From assembly GCA_013042895.1 (NCBI GenBank), contig JABDPD010000333.1, positions 1 through 11,246 of the forward strand: DNA of 11,246 nucleotides, in the 5' to 3' direction. This document shows positions 1 through 8,086 of this stretch, in pieces (positions within the stretch are counted from its first letter, which is position 1; each line of letters opens with the position of its first letter). Under the pieces are notes generated by a model. That model saw only the letters and a program-made list of their open reading frames with translations, ran no database searches and was not told the origin of the DNA. The DNA comes from Boseongicola sp. GTDB taxonomy: Bacteria > Pseudomonadota > Alphaproteobacteria > Rhodobacterales > Rhodobacteraceae. A program made the position numbers and the translations under genes.

Positions 1-798
1 CTCTACGCTGGCGTGAGGCCTGTGAAAGCCTATCCGAATGCGCCCCAACGCTTGGCAGATCCTCGAGCTGCCGGAATTGATCTGATCATCTTGCGCGAGT
101 CGACCGAAGGCCTTTTTTACTCCGCAGCCGTGCACGGCCGTGGCGAGGTGATTGGTGATAGCGAGGCGCGCGATATCCTCCGCATCACTCGACCGACCAC
201 TGAGAAACTTCACCACTTTGCATTTCGCCTTGCCGCGCGGCGTAAAGAGCGCGGCGGCAAGGGTAGAGTGACATGCGTTGATAAGGCCAACGTCTTTAAT
301 TCCATGGCATTCTTTCGCAGAATCTTCGGCGAAATTGCCGCGAGTTATCCCGAAATCGAGCATGACTATGCCTACGTGGATGCTCAGGCGTTGAACCTGA
401 TCCGACATCCTTGGGAAAGTGACGTTTTGGTCATGGAGAATATGTTTGGCGACATTCTTTCAGACCTCGGCGGCGGCCTAGTCGGTGGCATGGGCATGGC
501 TGCCTGTGCCGAGATAGGGGACGAGCACGGTCTGTTCCAACCCGCGCACGGAACGGCCCCAGACATAATGGGGCAAGATAAAGCGAACCCGCTTGCGGCA
601 ATTCTCAGCGGCGCCCTGATGCTTGACTACCTTGCCGAGAAGACAGGTTCTGACGCCTATGCCGAAGCATCCCGGGCGGTAGACGAGGCTGTGGAAACAG
701 GCTTTGCCGCCAATCGGATTCGCCCAATGGAATTCGGTGGCGATATGGGAACTATCGCTGTGACAAAGGAAATCCTGGCTCAGATCGACAGCAAGTGA
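1..798 (+). CDS. Isocitrate/isopropylmalate dehydrogenase family protein, 3' part
   Basis: This is the C-terminal part (about 265 residues) of a metal- and NAD(P)-dependent decarboxylating dehydrogenase that oxidises a 2-hydroxy acid, as isopropylmalate, isocitrate or tartrate dehydrogenases do. The frame is open from base 1, so the gene starts before the window. The GTG at 13 is an internal valine. Family members are usually about 350 residues, so roughly 90 are missing. Visible motifs are RESTEGLFY (about 97-123), the catalytic-type lysine in VDKANVF (codon 283-285), likely metal-binding aspartates at codons 379-381, 451-453 and 463-465 (GDILSDL), and the nucleotide-binding motif HGTAPDIMGQDKANP. 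Substrate specificity cannot be read, since the N-terminal specificity region is absent. The OtnC-like aldolase 42 bases downstream favours a sugar-acid substrate (tartrate or tetronate type) over leucine biosynthesis, but this is inference. Confidence 0.9.
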   Translation, partial: LYAGVRPVKAYPNAPQRLADPRAAGIDLIILRESTEGLFYSAAVHGRGEVIGDSEARDILRITRPTTEKLHHFAFRLAARRKERGGKGRVTCVDKANVFNSMAFFRRIFGEIAASYPEIEHDYAYVDAQALNLIRHPWESDVLVMENMFGDILSDLGGGLVGGMGMAACAEIGDEHGLFQPAHGTAPDIMGQDKANPLAAILSGALMLDYLAEKTGSDAYAEASRAVDEAVETGFAANRIRPMEFGGDMGTIAVTKEILAQIDSK

Positions 799-840
799 GC
801 GGCGGATTAGGCTAAGCCGAGTTGCAGCAAAGGTGTAAGT

Positions 841-1479
841 ATGACGGAAAACCAAACGCGTGAACAGATTTCTAGGGTGGGGCGTTCTCTCTTTGATAGA
901 GGGCTCACATTTGGCTCAACTGGCAATATCAGTGTGCGAATAGACGATGGTTGGTTGATGACTCCTACAGGGTCCAGTCTGGGAGATCTCGATCCTGCGA
1001 GGATTGCAAAACTAGACCTGAATGGCCGCCATATCGATGGCGATGCGCCGACCAAAGAGTCCTTTCTTCACACAACAATGTACGACTGCCGGCCAAAGGC
1101 TGGGGCGATTGTTCATCTGCACTCGACGCACTCGGTCGCCGCGAGTTGTCTTCATGATGTCGATCCAAAGAACGTGCTTCCGCCTCTAACGGCCTACTAC
1201 GTGATGCGGATCGGAGTCTTGCCGCTGATCCCATATTTTCCCCCGGGAGATCTCAATCTTGCCGCTGCTGTGCGGGAAATGGCTTCGGATCACCATGCTG
1301 TTTTACTTGCAAACCACGGACCCGTCGTGGCCGGAACCTCTTTGGAGGACGCGGTTTACGCAACAGAAGAACTCGAAGAGACCGCAAAGCTGTTTTTGGC
1401 GCTTCAAGGTATGAGAACGCGGCCGTTGACCGATGAGCAGGCCGCCGAATTAGGCCGTCGATTTCCAACAAAAGTCTGA
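841..1479 (+). CDS. otnC: Class II aldolase family, OtnC-like 3-oxo-tetronate 4-phosphate decarboxylase
   Basis: This 212-residue protein is a complete class II (zinc-dependent) aldolase/adducin domain, the usual family length. Catalytic and metal residues fall where L-fuculose-phosphate aldolase has them: Glu73 (TKESFLH), His92 and His94 (VHLHSTHS) and His159 (ANHGPVV). Phosphate-binding turns are STGNIS (26-31) and TPTGSS (41-46). The VMRIGVLPLIPYF stretch and EELEETAKL near the end closely match OtnC (formerly YgbL), which decarboxylates 3-oxo-tetronate 4-phosphate to a triose phosphate. The start has a ribosome site AAAGG at 829-833, seven bases before the ATG. It follows the dehydrogenase by 42 bases and precedes the ABM gene by 9, so the three are probably cotranscribed. 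The usual partner kinase (OtnK, DUF1537) is not in the window. Other class II aldolases acting on a phosphorylated sugar or sugar acid remain possible. Confidence 0.85.
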   Translation: MTENQTREQISRVGRSLFDRGLTFGSTGNISVRIDDGWLMTPTGSSLGDLDPARIAKLDLNGRHIDGDAPTKESFLHTTMYDCRPKAGAIVHLHSTHSVAASCLHDVDPKNVLPPLTAYYVMRIGVLPLIPYFPPGDLNLAAAVREMASDHHAVLLANHGPVVAGTSLEDAVYATEELEETAKLFLALQGMRTRPLTDEQAAELGRRFPTKV

Positions 1480-1488
1480 GGACTAGAA

Positions 1489-1803
1489 ATGTATGCAGTC
1501 TGCGTGACCTTCCACGTACACCCCGATGCCGTGGCCCAGTTCTTGCCCCGTATGCATCAACAGGCACGTGACAGCCTGTCCAAAGAAGTTGGATGTCATC
1601 AGTTTGACGTTTGTGTGGACGAGTCAAACCCCGGCAAGGTTTTCCTCTATGAGATTTATGAAAATCAAGCGGCGTTTGAACTTCATAGCGTCAGCGATCA
1701 TTTCCTGTCGTTTGCCTCAGATGTCGCGGATTATGTTGTTGGCAAAGACGTCGATACCTACAGCGCAGTTGCAATCGGCGGAGAGCTTTCTCCCGATAGT
1801 TGA
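1489..1803 (+). CDS. Antibiotic biosynthesis monooxygenase (ABM) domain protein, YgiN/LsrG-like
   Basis: A 104-residue single-domain protein with the pattern of the ABM family (dimeric alpha-beta barrel): an N-terminal beta strand (YAVCVTFHV), the segment GCHQFDVCVDE near residues 42-52, then FLYEIYENQAAFELH and a histidine-rich SDHFLSF stretch. Family members include the quinol monooxygenase YgiN and the isomerase LsrG, which acts on a phosphorylated dione. They need no cofactor that can be read from sequence, so the reaction is not assignable here. The gene starts 9 bases after the aldolase stop, and its ribosome site TGAGGA (1477-1482) overlaps that stop codon, suggesting translational coupling. 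It is the last gene of the plus-strand block. An isomerase or detoxifying role on a carbonyl or phosphorylated sugar intermediate would fit the neighbours, but this is inference. Confidence 0.8.
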   Translation: MYAVCVTFHVHPDAVAQFLPRMHQQARDSLSKEVGCHQFDVCVDESNPGKVFLYEIYENQAAFELHSVSDHFLSFASDVADYVVGKDVDTYSAVAIGGELSPDS

Positions 1804-1807
1804 TCCG

Positions 1808-1844
1808 ATGCTGTCAATAATCAAGGCAGCATGGGTGCAGCATC
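1808..1844. terminator. Possible weak bidirectional stem-loop at the convergent gene junction
   Basis: ATGCTGTC (1808-1815) can pair with GGCAGCAT (1825-1832), with one G-T wobble and a 9-base loop. Alternatively GATGCTG (1807-1813) can pair with CAGCATC (1838-1844). The two stems share the 5' arm and are mutually exclusive. The site lies between the ABM stop and the ATPase stop and overlaps the 3' end of the ATPase gene. There is no clear T-run on either side, so terminator function is uncertain. Confidence 0.3.
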
Positions 1845-3401
1845 AATTAGAGTTTTCGTGTATTCGTTTTTTGGCTGACTCAGCACCTGATCGGTCGCAC
1901 CTTCTTCGACGATTTTCCCCGACTTCATGACAAGGACACGATCGGTAATTGAACGAACGACAGATAAGTCGTGAGAAATGAACAGGTAGGTCAATCCGTG
2001 GCTCGCTGCGAGTTCCGCCAAAAGATCGAGAATTTGAGCCCTTATAGACACGTCGAGGGCGGACGTCGCCTCGTCAAGTAGGATGAGATCGGGCTGAATG
2101 ATAAGGGCACGCGCAATCGCGATGCGCTGGCGCTGTCCACCTGAAAATTCGTGGATATATTTGAATTGATCTTCGGCTGAAAGGCCAACTTCCCTTAGAG
2201 CGTTGCTGATAACGTCGCTGCGTTCGCTCCCGGCCGGTGGGCTGTCCAACAGATGCAGGGGTTCGCTAATAAGGCGATCAACGCGATGGCGCGGATTGAA
2301 GGACCCGTAGGGGTCCTGAAACACGGCCTGCATCTTGCTCCGGATCTCCGGTCCCATTGTGTGACCCGGTCCTATCGGTGCGTCATTGAGACGAATCTCG
2401 CCACCTTGAACGGCCTCTAGCCCGAGAATAGCGCGCGTCAGAGTCGACTTGCCACAACCGCTTTCTCCAACTAGGCCAAGGCTTTCCCCTTTGAAGATTT
2501 CAAAACTGGCACCATCGACTGCGCGAAAGTGCTCGGGTGCGGCGAAGAGTTTTTTTCGCGGCAAGCGGTAATCTCTAACAACTTCCTTGACAGAAAGGAT
2601 CGGAGACATGCTCTGCGTCGGCGTGCGTTCGGGGATGTGGCCTGAAGCTTCATACAGTGCGCGAGTATAGGGATGTTGCATGCGTTGAAATACGAAAGCC
2701 GTGTCTCCACTCTCGACGATTTCACCATCTTTCATGATGACGATATCGTCTGCCATATCTGCAACGACGGCCAAATCGTGAGTGATAAGAAGCAAACCCA
2801 TACCATCTTCTTGAACCAAACGTCTTAAAAGGGTCAGGATTTCGGCTTGAGTCGTTACATCCAGCGCCGTGGTTGGTTCGTCGGCAATCAGCAGTTTAGG
2901 CCTGAGTGCGATTGCAAGCGCAATCACAACGCGCTGACGCTGGCCGCCTGAAAGCTCGTGAGGATAGAGCGAAAGGGGAAAGCGGCTTTCCGGTAACTCA
3001 CAACGCTCAAGCGCTGATCTTGCGCGGTTCAATGCTTCGCCGCGGGGGGTCTGCGGCTCATGGATCATTATGCACTCTGCGACCTGTTCACCGATGTTCT
3101 TCAGGGGATTGAGCGCTGTCATAGGCTCCTGGAAGACGATCGAAACATCGTTTCCCCGCATCTTGCATAGCTCGTTTTCCGATGCGTTCAGTGTGTCTAG
3201 GCCATCAACTAAAAGCTGCCCGGTGGTCGATGCACCAGACGGCATAAGCTGCATAATAGCAAAGGCGGTCATGGATTTTCCGGACCCGCTTTCACCAATC
3301 ACCCCGAGAATGCGACCTTCTTCAAGCGAGAAAGAAATATCCTTTAAGATGGGGGTGCCTGAAATCGAAAGAGACAGGTTCTCGATGTGCAAAAGCGTCA
3401 T
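1821..3401 (-). CDS. Fused double-ATPase of a dipeptide/oligopeptide-type ABC importer (DppD-DppF/GsiA-like)
   Basis: A 526-residue protein with two complete ABC ATPase domains in tandem, equivalent to DppD and DppF joined as in GsiA. Domain 1 has Walker A GESGSGKS (36-43), signature LSGGQRQR (150-157), Walker B LLIADEP (170-176) and the switch histidine at 208 (THDL). Domain 2 has Walker [10 protein letters not shown] (312-320), signature SGGQRQR (420-426), Walker B LILLDEA (439-445) and His477 (SHDL). Both nucleotide sites look intact. Each domain carries the oligopeptide/dipeptide C-terminal extension; [10 protein letters not shown] is seen after domain 1. The protein should sit on the cytoplasmic face and power uptake through the two permeases encoded just upstream. 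Its start overlaps the DppC-like permease stop by 4 bases (ATGA type), and it is the last gene of the minus-strand operon. Confidence 0.96.
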   Translation of the reverse strand: MTLLHIENLSLSISGTPILKDISFSLEEGRILGVIGESGSGKSMTAFAIMQLMPSGASTTGQLLVDGLDTLNASENELCKMRGNDVSIVFQEPMTALNPLKNIGEQVAECIMIHEPQTPRGEALNRARSALERCELPESRFPLSLYPHELSGGQRQRVVIALAIALRPKLLIADEPTTALDVTTQAEILTLLRRLVQEDGMGLLLITHDLAVVADMADDIVIMKDGEIVESGDTAFVFQRMQHPYTRALYEASGHIPERTPTQSMSPILSVKEVVRDYRLPRKKLFAAPEHFRAVDGASFEIFKGESLGLVGESGCGKSTLTRAILGLEAVQGGEIRLNDAPIGPGHTMGPEIRSKMQAVFQDPYGSFNPRHRVDRLISEPLHLLDSPPAGSERSDVISNALREVGLSAEDQFKYIHEFSGGQRQRIAIARALIIQPDLILLDEATSALDVSIRAQILDLLAELAASHGLTYLFISHDLSVVRSITDRVLVMKSGKIVEEGATDQVLSQPKNEYTKTLIDAAPMLP

Positions 3402-4219
3402 GACCGTCCCCTTCGAAGCCGGGGGTCGAATATGTCTCTAAGGCCGTCGCCCAACAAATTGAGACCCAAGACAGTGAAGACAATGGCCAGTCCTGGAGCA
3501 AGGGCCAAATGGGGCGCCAAGCTGATCATGGTCTGGCTGTCTGCAAGCATCCGGCCCCAACTTGGAGTCGGTGGCTGAGCGCCCAGACCCACATAAGACA
3601 AGGCGGCCTCGGCCAGAATCGCGAGTGAAAACTGTATTGTCCCCTGAACGATAAGCAGGTTCGCAAGATTTGGCAGAATATGCTCAACAGAGATGCGGAG
3701 CGAGTTCTTACCACTAACGCGAGCGGCCATAATAAACTCGCGTTTCCAGAGGCTTAAGGCTGATCCGCGAGTTAATCTCGCAAAGACGGGGATATTAAAA
3801 ATGCCAATGGCTATGATGGCGTTTACGGCACTGGGACCAAAGGTCGCCGTGATCAAAATTGCGATGAGAAGCGAAGGAAATGCGAAGACAAGATCGTTAC
3901 CGCGTCCGATTAACTCATCCAGAATACTGCCTTTGTTTGCCGCTGCGGCAAGCCCCAAAGGCACGCCCAACCCCATGCCGATTCCGACTGCAACGAGAGC
4001 AACGGCGATTGAGGTTCGTGCGCCGATCATGACCATCGAAAGGATATCTCGGCCGAAATGGTCGGTGCCCAGTGGGTGCGCTGCCGTCGGAGTGCGCATC
4101 CTTTCTGCGATATTCAAAGCCTCGATATCGTAGGGTACCCAGAGAAAGGAAATCAAAGCAGCGCAAATGAATACTCCGCTGAGAAGCCCGCCAAAAACGA
4201 GATTGCGGTACGTGCTCAT
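3398..4219 (-). CDS. ABC transporter permease, DppC/OppC-like
   Basis: A 273-residue inner-membrane permease of the peptide/nickel (BPD_transp_1) family. It has an N-terminal membrane segment (about 8-28), the DppC-type periplasmic motif [13 protein letters not shown] (48-60), further hydrophobic spans around 70-92, 112-127, 131-145 and 187-210, the EAA-type cytoplasmic loop that docks on the ATPase (about 160-184, including [10 protein letters not shown]), the conserved [16 protein letters not shown] (207-221), and a final span near 238-257 before the ending FDPRLRRG. It pairs with the DppB-like permease, whose gene stop it overlaps by 4 bases, and its own stop overlaps the ATPase start by 4 bases. 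Such overlaps imply cotranslation and fixed stoichiometry. The transported substrate cannot be determined from the permease. Confidence 0.96.
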   Translation of the reverse strand: MSTYRNLVFGGLLSGVFICAALISFLWVPYDIEALNIAERMRTPTAAHPLGTDHFGRDILSMVMIGARTSIAVALVAVGIGMGLGVPLGLAAAANKGSILDELIGRGNDLVFAFPSLLIAILITATFGPSAVNAIIAIGIFNIPVFARLTRGSALSLWKREFIMAARVSGKNSLRISVEHILPNLANLLIVQGTIQFSLAILAEAALSYVGLGAQPPTPSWGRMLADSQTMISLAPHLALAPGLAIVFTVLGLNLLGDGLRDIFDPRLRRGRS

Positions 4220-5163
4220 GCTTGTCGCCTCAATCGGGGGTCGACTATGGCGTAAGCGATATCTACAGCGAAATTCACCACGATAACGGCGAACACCAGT
4301 AGCATGACGACGCTTTCAACAACGATCAGATCACGCTGCGAGATCGCTTGAAAAATGAGACGTCCAAGGCCCGGCAAAAAGAAGACATTCTCGATGATGA
4401 TCGCCCCTGCCAGAAGGAACGAAAACTGGAGACCAATGATTGTTAGGACCGGGATCATTGCGTTGCGCAAGGCATGGCGTTTGATCGCCTGTCCTCGTGT
4501 CAGCCCTTTTGCTCGGGCGGTTCGCATGAAGTCTTCGTCCAAAGTGTCCACAAGCGCCGAGCGCATCACCCGAGCGAGGATAGAGGCTTGCGGCAAGGCC
4601 AGAGAAACCGCAGGGAGCGTCAGGGCCTTCAATCCGGCAACGAGGCCTTCGTCCCAACCCGGAAAGCCACCTGCAGAGAACCAGCGAAGGTTAATCGCGA
4701 ACACTAGAACCATCAGCATCGCAAACCAGAAATTTGGAATTGCCACTCCCAGCTGTGTAAAGCCCATGATCACGGTATCGGTCATGGAACCACGCCTTGA
4801 GGCCGCGAGAATCCCGACCGGGAAGGCTATGAGTGTGGACAGGGCTAATGCGATAAGCGCCAGAGGTAGCGATATCCAAAGCCGTTCTCCGATCATTTCC
4901 GTCACGGGCGTGCGATAGGTGTAGGAGGTCCCGAAATCGCCTGTCACCATTCCCCCAACCCACTCAAAGTACCGGGCAACCGGGCTGGCATCGAGACCAA
5001 GTTCTGACCTCAAAGCAGCTACCGTATCTTCTTGCGCGTTGATCCCCAACATGAATGCGGCTGGGTCGCCGGGTATGATTTCGATAAGCGCGAAAATGAC
5101 GATGCTGGCGACGATCAGACTAATCGCCAGCGACAACAATCGAGTCAGGACGTAATGCGCCAT
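4216..5163 (-). CDS. ABC transporter permease, DppB/OppB-like
   Basis: A 315-residue inner-membrane permease of the dipeptide/oligopeptide/nickel family. It has an N-terminal span (about 9-29) followed by the family motif IPGDPAAFMLG (30-40), a periplasmic region with FGTSYTYRTPV (77-87), spans around 98-120, 130-156, 178-192, 235-258 and 281-304, and the EAA loop (about 210-239, with DFMRTARAKGL and HALRNAMIP) that contacts the ATPase. The C-terminus IVDPRLRR is typical. The ribosome site AAGG (5171-5174) lies seven bases before the ATG. The gene follows the binding-protein gene after a 65-base gap holding a strong hairpin, and overlaps the next permease by 4 bases. It should form the heterodimeric channel with the DppC-like protein. 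Confidence 0.96.
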   Translation of the reverse strand: MAHYVLTRLLSLAISLIVASIVIFALIEIIPGDPAAFMLGINAQEDTVAALRSELGLDASPVARYFEWVGGMVTGDFGTSYTYRTPVTEMIGERLWISLPLALIALALSTLIAFPVGILAASRRGSMTDTVIMGFTQLGVAIPNFWFAMLMVLVFAINLRWFSAGGFPGWDEGLVAGLKALTLPAVSLALPQASILARVMRSALVDTLDEDFMRTARAKGLTRGQAIKRHALRNAMIPVLTIIGLQFSFLLAGAIIIENVFFLPGLGRLIFQAISQRDLIVVESVVMLLVFAVIVVNFAVDIAYAIVDPRLRRQA

Positions 5164-5185
5164 CTATGCGCCTTACGTTAAGTAA

Positions 5186-5218
5186 CCGCCCCGGCGGGCG
5201 CGTGGCGCGCCGGAGCGG
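5186..5218 (-). repeat. GC-rich intercistronic hairpin between binding-protein and permease genes
   Basis: CCGC (5186-5189) pairs with GCGG (5215-5218). After one C-A mismatch, CCGGCG (5191-5196) pairs with CGCCGG (5208-5213), and GC (5198-5199) can pair with GC (5205-5206) across a G-G mismatch. This gives a very stable, nearly all-GC stem with a small loop. In the minus-strand message it begins ten bases after the binding-protein stop codon, and no clear U-run follows. The position resembles the REP-like or processing stem-loops found after binding-protein genes in other ABC importer operons, which stabilise the upstream message and keep binding protein in excess over permease. That role here is inference. 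Confidence 0.65.
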
Positions 5219-5228
5219 ACGATTTCAA

Positions 5229-6701
5229 TCACTTGCTCCAGCTAACGGCAGTCAGATCAATTGCTTGCGTCGGAGCGTCAGGCCAAATCCCTTCGACACC
5301 TGCCTTTACAACGGTTGGAACAGCCAATTGGAACAGGTAGCCGTTAACATAGTCGTTCGAGATAATCGTCTGCGCCGTCGCGATCATTTCGGAGCGCGTT
5401 GCCGGATCCGTTTCCGCCGTCAGATCTTCGATCAGAGTTTGGAAATCCGGGTTGTCGTACTGAAAGTAATAGTCAGGTCGCGCATATATCCCAATGTCAA
5501 AGGGCTCGGTATGGCTGACGATGGTCAATCCGAAATCCTTGCCACGGAACACCTGCTCAAGCCATTGGGCCCATTCCAGATTACTAATCTCGGTCTGAAT
5601 ACCGACGGCACGAAGCTGGGATGCGATGATCTCGCCGCCACGCCGCGCATAAGACGGAGGTGGCAACTTCAGGGTTGTTGTGAAGCCGTCAGCATACCCG
5701 GCTTCCGCCAGCAACGACCGCGCCAGATCAGGATCGTATTGGGAATTCGCAGTCAAATCGACGTAGTCGGGATTGTGTGGCGCAAAGTGCGTCCCGATAG
5801 GCGTTCCAAGTCCAAACATCGCTCCATCTATGATCGCTTGGCGGTCAATCGCATGCGCGACCGCTTTGCGGACACGGACGTCGGTGAAAGGCTCCATGAG
5901 GTTGTTGGTAGAAAGAATGGTTTCGCCTTCAGACGAACCGACAAGTACCTCAAAACGAGAGTCAGCCTCAAATTGCGGCAGGTTTTCCGGAGCCGGATAG
6001 CTGTAAAAAACGTCTACGTCTTCCGCCATCATCGCCGCGAAGGCGGCAGTCGGATCGGAAATGAATTTAAAGGTCGCCGTCTCAAGACTTGCAGGCGTTC
6101 CCCAGTAGTCCTCGTTGCGAACCAGCTCAATCTGATCGCCCTGAACCCAGTTGGAGAATTTGAAAGCGCCAGTGCCAACCGGGTCAGTCTTGATGTTCTC
6201 AATGCTCTCGGTTGCAACAATAACTGCGTCGCCCCAAGCCATGTTAAAAAGGAAGCTGCCGTTTGCGGCCGAGAGCGTGACTCTAACTGTGTTGGGATCA
6301 ACGGCTTCTACGCTTTCAATACCTCCAAAGAGCGCCTTCTGAGCATTCGCGCTATCTTCTGCTCGCGCGCGATCAAGCGAGAAAACGACATCAGAAGCGT
6401 CCATCGCAGTGCCATCGTGGAAGGTAACGCCATCACGGAGTTTAAAGGTGTAGGTCAAACCGTCTTCGGAAATCTCCCAACTTTCAGCAAGACCGGGGTT
6501 CACCGAACCGTCCGGGCCGAAACGTGTCAGCCCTTCAAAAACGTTTGAATACAGAACCTGATCGATAGCGCCTGCCGCAGCGCTCGTCGGATCGAGGTGA
6601 GGTGGCTCAAGTTGAATTCCAACAATGAGCCCAGTTTCGGCCTGCGCAACGCCACCAGCCAGCGTTAGAGCAATAGCGCTCGTGAGTGTTTTGAGTTTCA
6701 T
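5229..6701 (-). CDS. Periplasmic substrate-binding protein, DppA/OppA (SBP_bac_5) family
   Basis: A 490-residue extracytoplasmic binding protein that should capture the substrate and deliver it to the adjacent permeases. The N-terminus is a standard Sec signal peptide: charged MKLK, a hydrophobic core, and a cleavage site after AQA (residue 21). No lipobox cysteine is seen. Family landmarks include LDPTSAAAGAIDQVLYSNVFEGL, seen here as conserved LDP and NVFEGL elements (about 36-58), AESWEISEDGLTYTFKLRDGVTFHDG (about 71-96, in the family pattern), VGTGAFKF, VRKAVAHAIDR and GYADGFTTTL. The ribosome site AGGGAG (6709-6714) sits seven bases before the ATG inside the end of the hydrolase gene, and the start is 2 bases after that stop, so the two are translationally coupled. 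Family members bind peptides, glutathione, sugars, opines, nickel chelates or other amides, so the ligand is not predictable from sequence alone. Confidence 0.96.
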   Translation of the reverse strand: MKLKTLTSAIALTLAGGVAQAETGLIVGIQLEPPHLDPTSAAAGAIDQVLYSNVFEGLTRFGPDGSVNPGLAESWEISEDGLTYTFKLRDGVTFHDGTAMDASDVVFSLDRARAEDSANAQKALFGGIESVEAVDPNTVRVTLSAANGSFLFNMAWGDAVIVATESIENIKTDPVGTGAFKFSNWVQGDQIELVRNEDYWGTPASLETATFKFISDPTAAFAAMMAEDVDVFYSYPAPENLPQFEADSRFEVLVGSSEGETILSTNNLMEPFTDVRVRKAVAHAIDRQAIIDGAMFGLGTPIGTHFAPHNPDYVDLTANSQYDPDLARSLLAEAGYADGFTTTLKLPPPSYARRGGEIIASQLRAVGIQTEISNLEWAQWLEQVFRGKDFGLTIVSHTEPFDIGIYARPDYYFQYDNPDFQTLIEDLTAETDPATRSEMIATAQTIISNDYVNGYLFQLAVPTVVKAGVEGIWPDAPTQAIDLTAVSWSK

Positions 6702-6703
6702 AT

Positions 6704-8014
6704 CTAGTCTCCCTGTTCGCCAGCGTCCGTCAAAAGATCAATGAGGCAAAGCCCCATCACCTTTGCAGAGTCCAGCATATCGTCAACACCGATGTATTCA
6801 TCGGGCTTATGTGCAAGTTCCAGCAAACCCGGCCCATAGGCAATGCAGTTCTTCAATCGGCCGATGCGGTCGATGTGTTTTTGATCGTAAGTGCCTGGTG
6901 AAACTACATATTCTGGCTCTTGACCCAAAACACTTTTAATTGCTTTTGCTGTGCTTTCGACCACTGGAGCGGCCTTATCCGTCATTGTCGGGATCACGTG
7001 GTGCAACTCGCGGATGTCATAACTGAAGCTGTCGCGCTCAGACTTCACACGCTCAAGAAGATCGAAAATCTCCTTTTGAACGTCGTTGAAGTCTTCTTCG
7101 ATTAAAAAGCGCCGGTCAATGATCATGCGTGCGCTGTCTGGCACGCACGGCGAAGGAAAACCCGTGAAATCCACAGGCGTTTCTTCTTGGCCACCATGAA
7201 ACGAATTGATGTTCATTGTCGACTGCCGGGCGCCCTCTGGGACCACGGGCATCTCAGTAGTCCTCGCGGCCATTGCCGGAAAAAGCGACGTTTCCATTTC
7301 GCTCAGAACCGCTCCCATATGCCTGACTGCGCAATCTCCTAAGAATGGCATCGAACCGTGGGCGATTTCGCCGTGTGTTTCAATCTCTGCCCACCAAACG
7401 CCCCGATGACCGAGGCAAATTCGGTCTTTCTGAAGGGGCTCTGGAATGATCACGTGCTGTACGCGTTCAGGTGAAAAGTATCCTTGCTCTGCCAGATAGG
7501 CGACCCCGCCATATCCTCCGGTTTCTTCATCAGCAGTACCTGAGATTTCGATGGCCCCGCTGTACTCTGGGCAGACGTCGATGAAGGCTTCTGCGGCAAT
7601 AATGGAGGCTGCCATTCCTCCTTTCATATCGCAGGTACCGCGGCCGTAGATCCTTCCGTCGACCAGTTCGGCTCCGAAGGGATCTTTGGTCCAACCTTGG
7701 CCAACTTCGACCACGTCTGTGTGCGAATTAAAGTGCACACATTCGCCTGTGGTCGCTCCATCACGCCGGGCGATAACATTCCAACGGGGGAACCTGTCGC
7801 TGTCGCCGGGTGTTTCAATCCCTCGCACCAATTCAACTGCAAACCCTGATGAGGTCAGCCGACGTTTCAGGTATTCGCAAATCTCAAGGTAATGATCGCC
7901 AGGTGGATTAATCGTGGGTATCCGCACCAAATCCTGGGTCAACGCGATGAGATCATCACGCCGTTTTTCAATGGCCTGAAAGAGTTTTTCGGCAGTCTCG
8001 GATTGCATGCTCAT
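6704..8014 (-). CDS. M20 family metallo-amidohydrolase (ArgE/DapE-like deacylase)
   Basis: A 436-residue cytoplasmic di-zinc peptidase/deacylase that hydrolyses amide bonds such as N-acyl-amino acids or dipeptides. Numbering from the ATG at 8012-8014, the metal and catalytic residues are present: His98 and Asp100 (NSHTDVV), bridging Asp129 (RGTCDMKGG), Glu163/Glu164 (ADEETGG), Glu192 (IPEP) and His402 (LAHKPDE). The middle (about 205-310) is the lid/dimerisation domain, with HGEIAHGSMP. The frame is also open to an ATG at 8056, but the 8014 start is preferred because AGGGGA (8023-8028) lies eight bases before it and similarity begins only after it. A second ATG at 8008 is possible. The gene lies 72 bases after the dehalogenase stop and 2 bases before the binding-protein start. 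Proximity to a peptide-type importer suggests that it cleaves the imported compound. Exact substrate is unknown. Confidence 0.93.
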   Translation of the reverse strand: MSMQSETAEKLFQAIEKRRDDLIALTQDLVRIPTINPPGDHYLEICEYLKRRLTSSGFAVELVRGIETPGDSDRFPRWNVIARRDGATTGECVHFNSHTDVVEVGQGWTKDPFGAELVDGRIYGRGTCDMKGGMAASIIAAEAFIDVCPEYSGAIEISGTADEETGGYGGVAYLAEQGYFSPERVQHVIIPEPLQKDRICLGHRGVWWAEIETHGEIAHGSMPFLGDCAVRHMGAVLSEMETSLFPAMAARTTEMPVVPEGARQSTMNINSFHGGQEETPVDFTGFPSPCVPDSARMIIDRRFLIEEDFNDVQKEIFDLLERVKSERDSFSYDIRELHHVIPTMTDKAAPVVESTAKAIKSVLGQEPEYVVSPGTYDQKHIDRIGRLKNCIAYGPGLLELAHKPDEYIGVDDMLDSAKVMGLCLIDLLTDAGEQGD

Positions 8015-8041
8015 CGCCCAAATCCCCTGTTCAGCATGCAA
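8003..8041 (-). promoter_or_regulatory. Perfect 8-bp inverted repeat flanking the M20 hydrolase start site
   Basis: TTGCATGC (8003-8010) and GCATGCAA (8034-8041) are exact inverted copies separated by 23 bases. On the minus-strand message the ribosome site (8023-8028) and the chosen ATG (8012-8014) fall in the loop. It could be a translational hairpin or a binding site with half-sites. Because each arm contains the palindrome GCATGC, part of the symmetry is automatic and chance is not excluded. Confidence 0.3.
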
Positions 8042-8086
8042 CCTTCTGAGTAGCAAAACAATAGCATAAGCCGTGCCATACCAAGC

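Noticed and set aside
13..15. GTG at 13 as the start of the dehydrogenase gene
   Set aside because: The frame is open from base 1, LYAGVRPVK reads as an internal conserved segment of this family, and about 90 N-terminal residues would otherwise be missing.
1489..1803. ABM protein as a monooxygenase that processes the dehalogenated phenol
   Set aside because: It is tempting, but the gene is in the opposite, convergent operon and coupled to the aldolase, and the family is too varied to assign a reaction.
5166..6548. A 460-codon open frame on the plus strand
   Set aside because: It is antisense to the binding-protein gene, which has a signal peptide and family motifs. The plus-strand product is arginine-rich with no recognisable domain, as expected of a shadow frame.
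8015..8056. Upstream ATG start for the M20 hydrolase at 8056
   Set aside because: The extra 14 residues have no family similarity, while AGGGGA is well placed before the ATG at 8014.
8057..8086. A separate promoter between the dehalogenase and hydrolase genes
   Set aside because: TTGG and TATGCT-like elements can be picked out on the minus strand, but their spacing is poor and I could not support a promoter.
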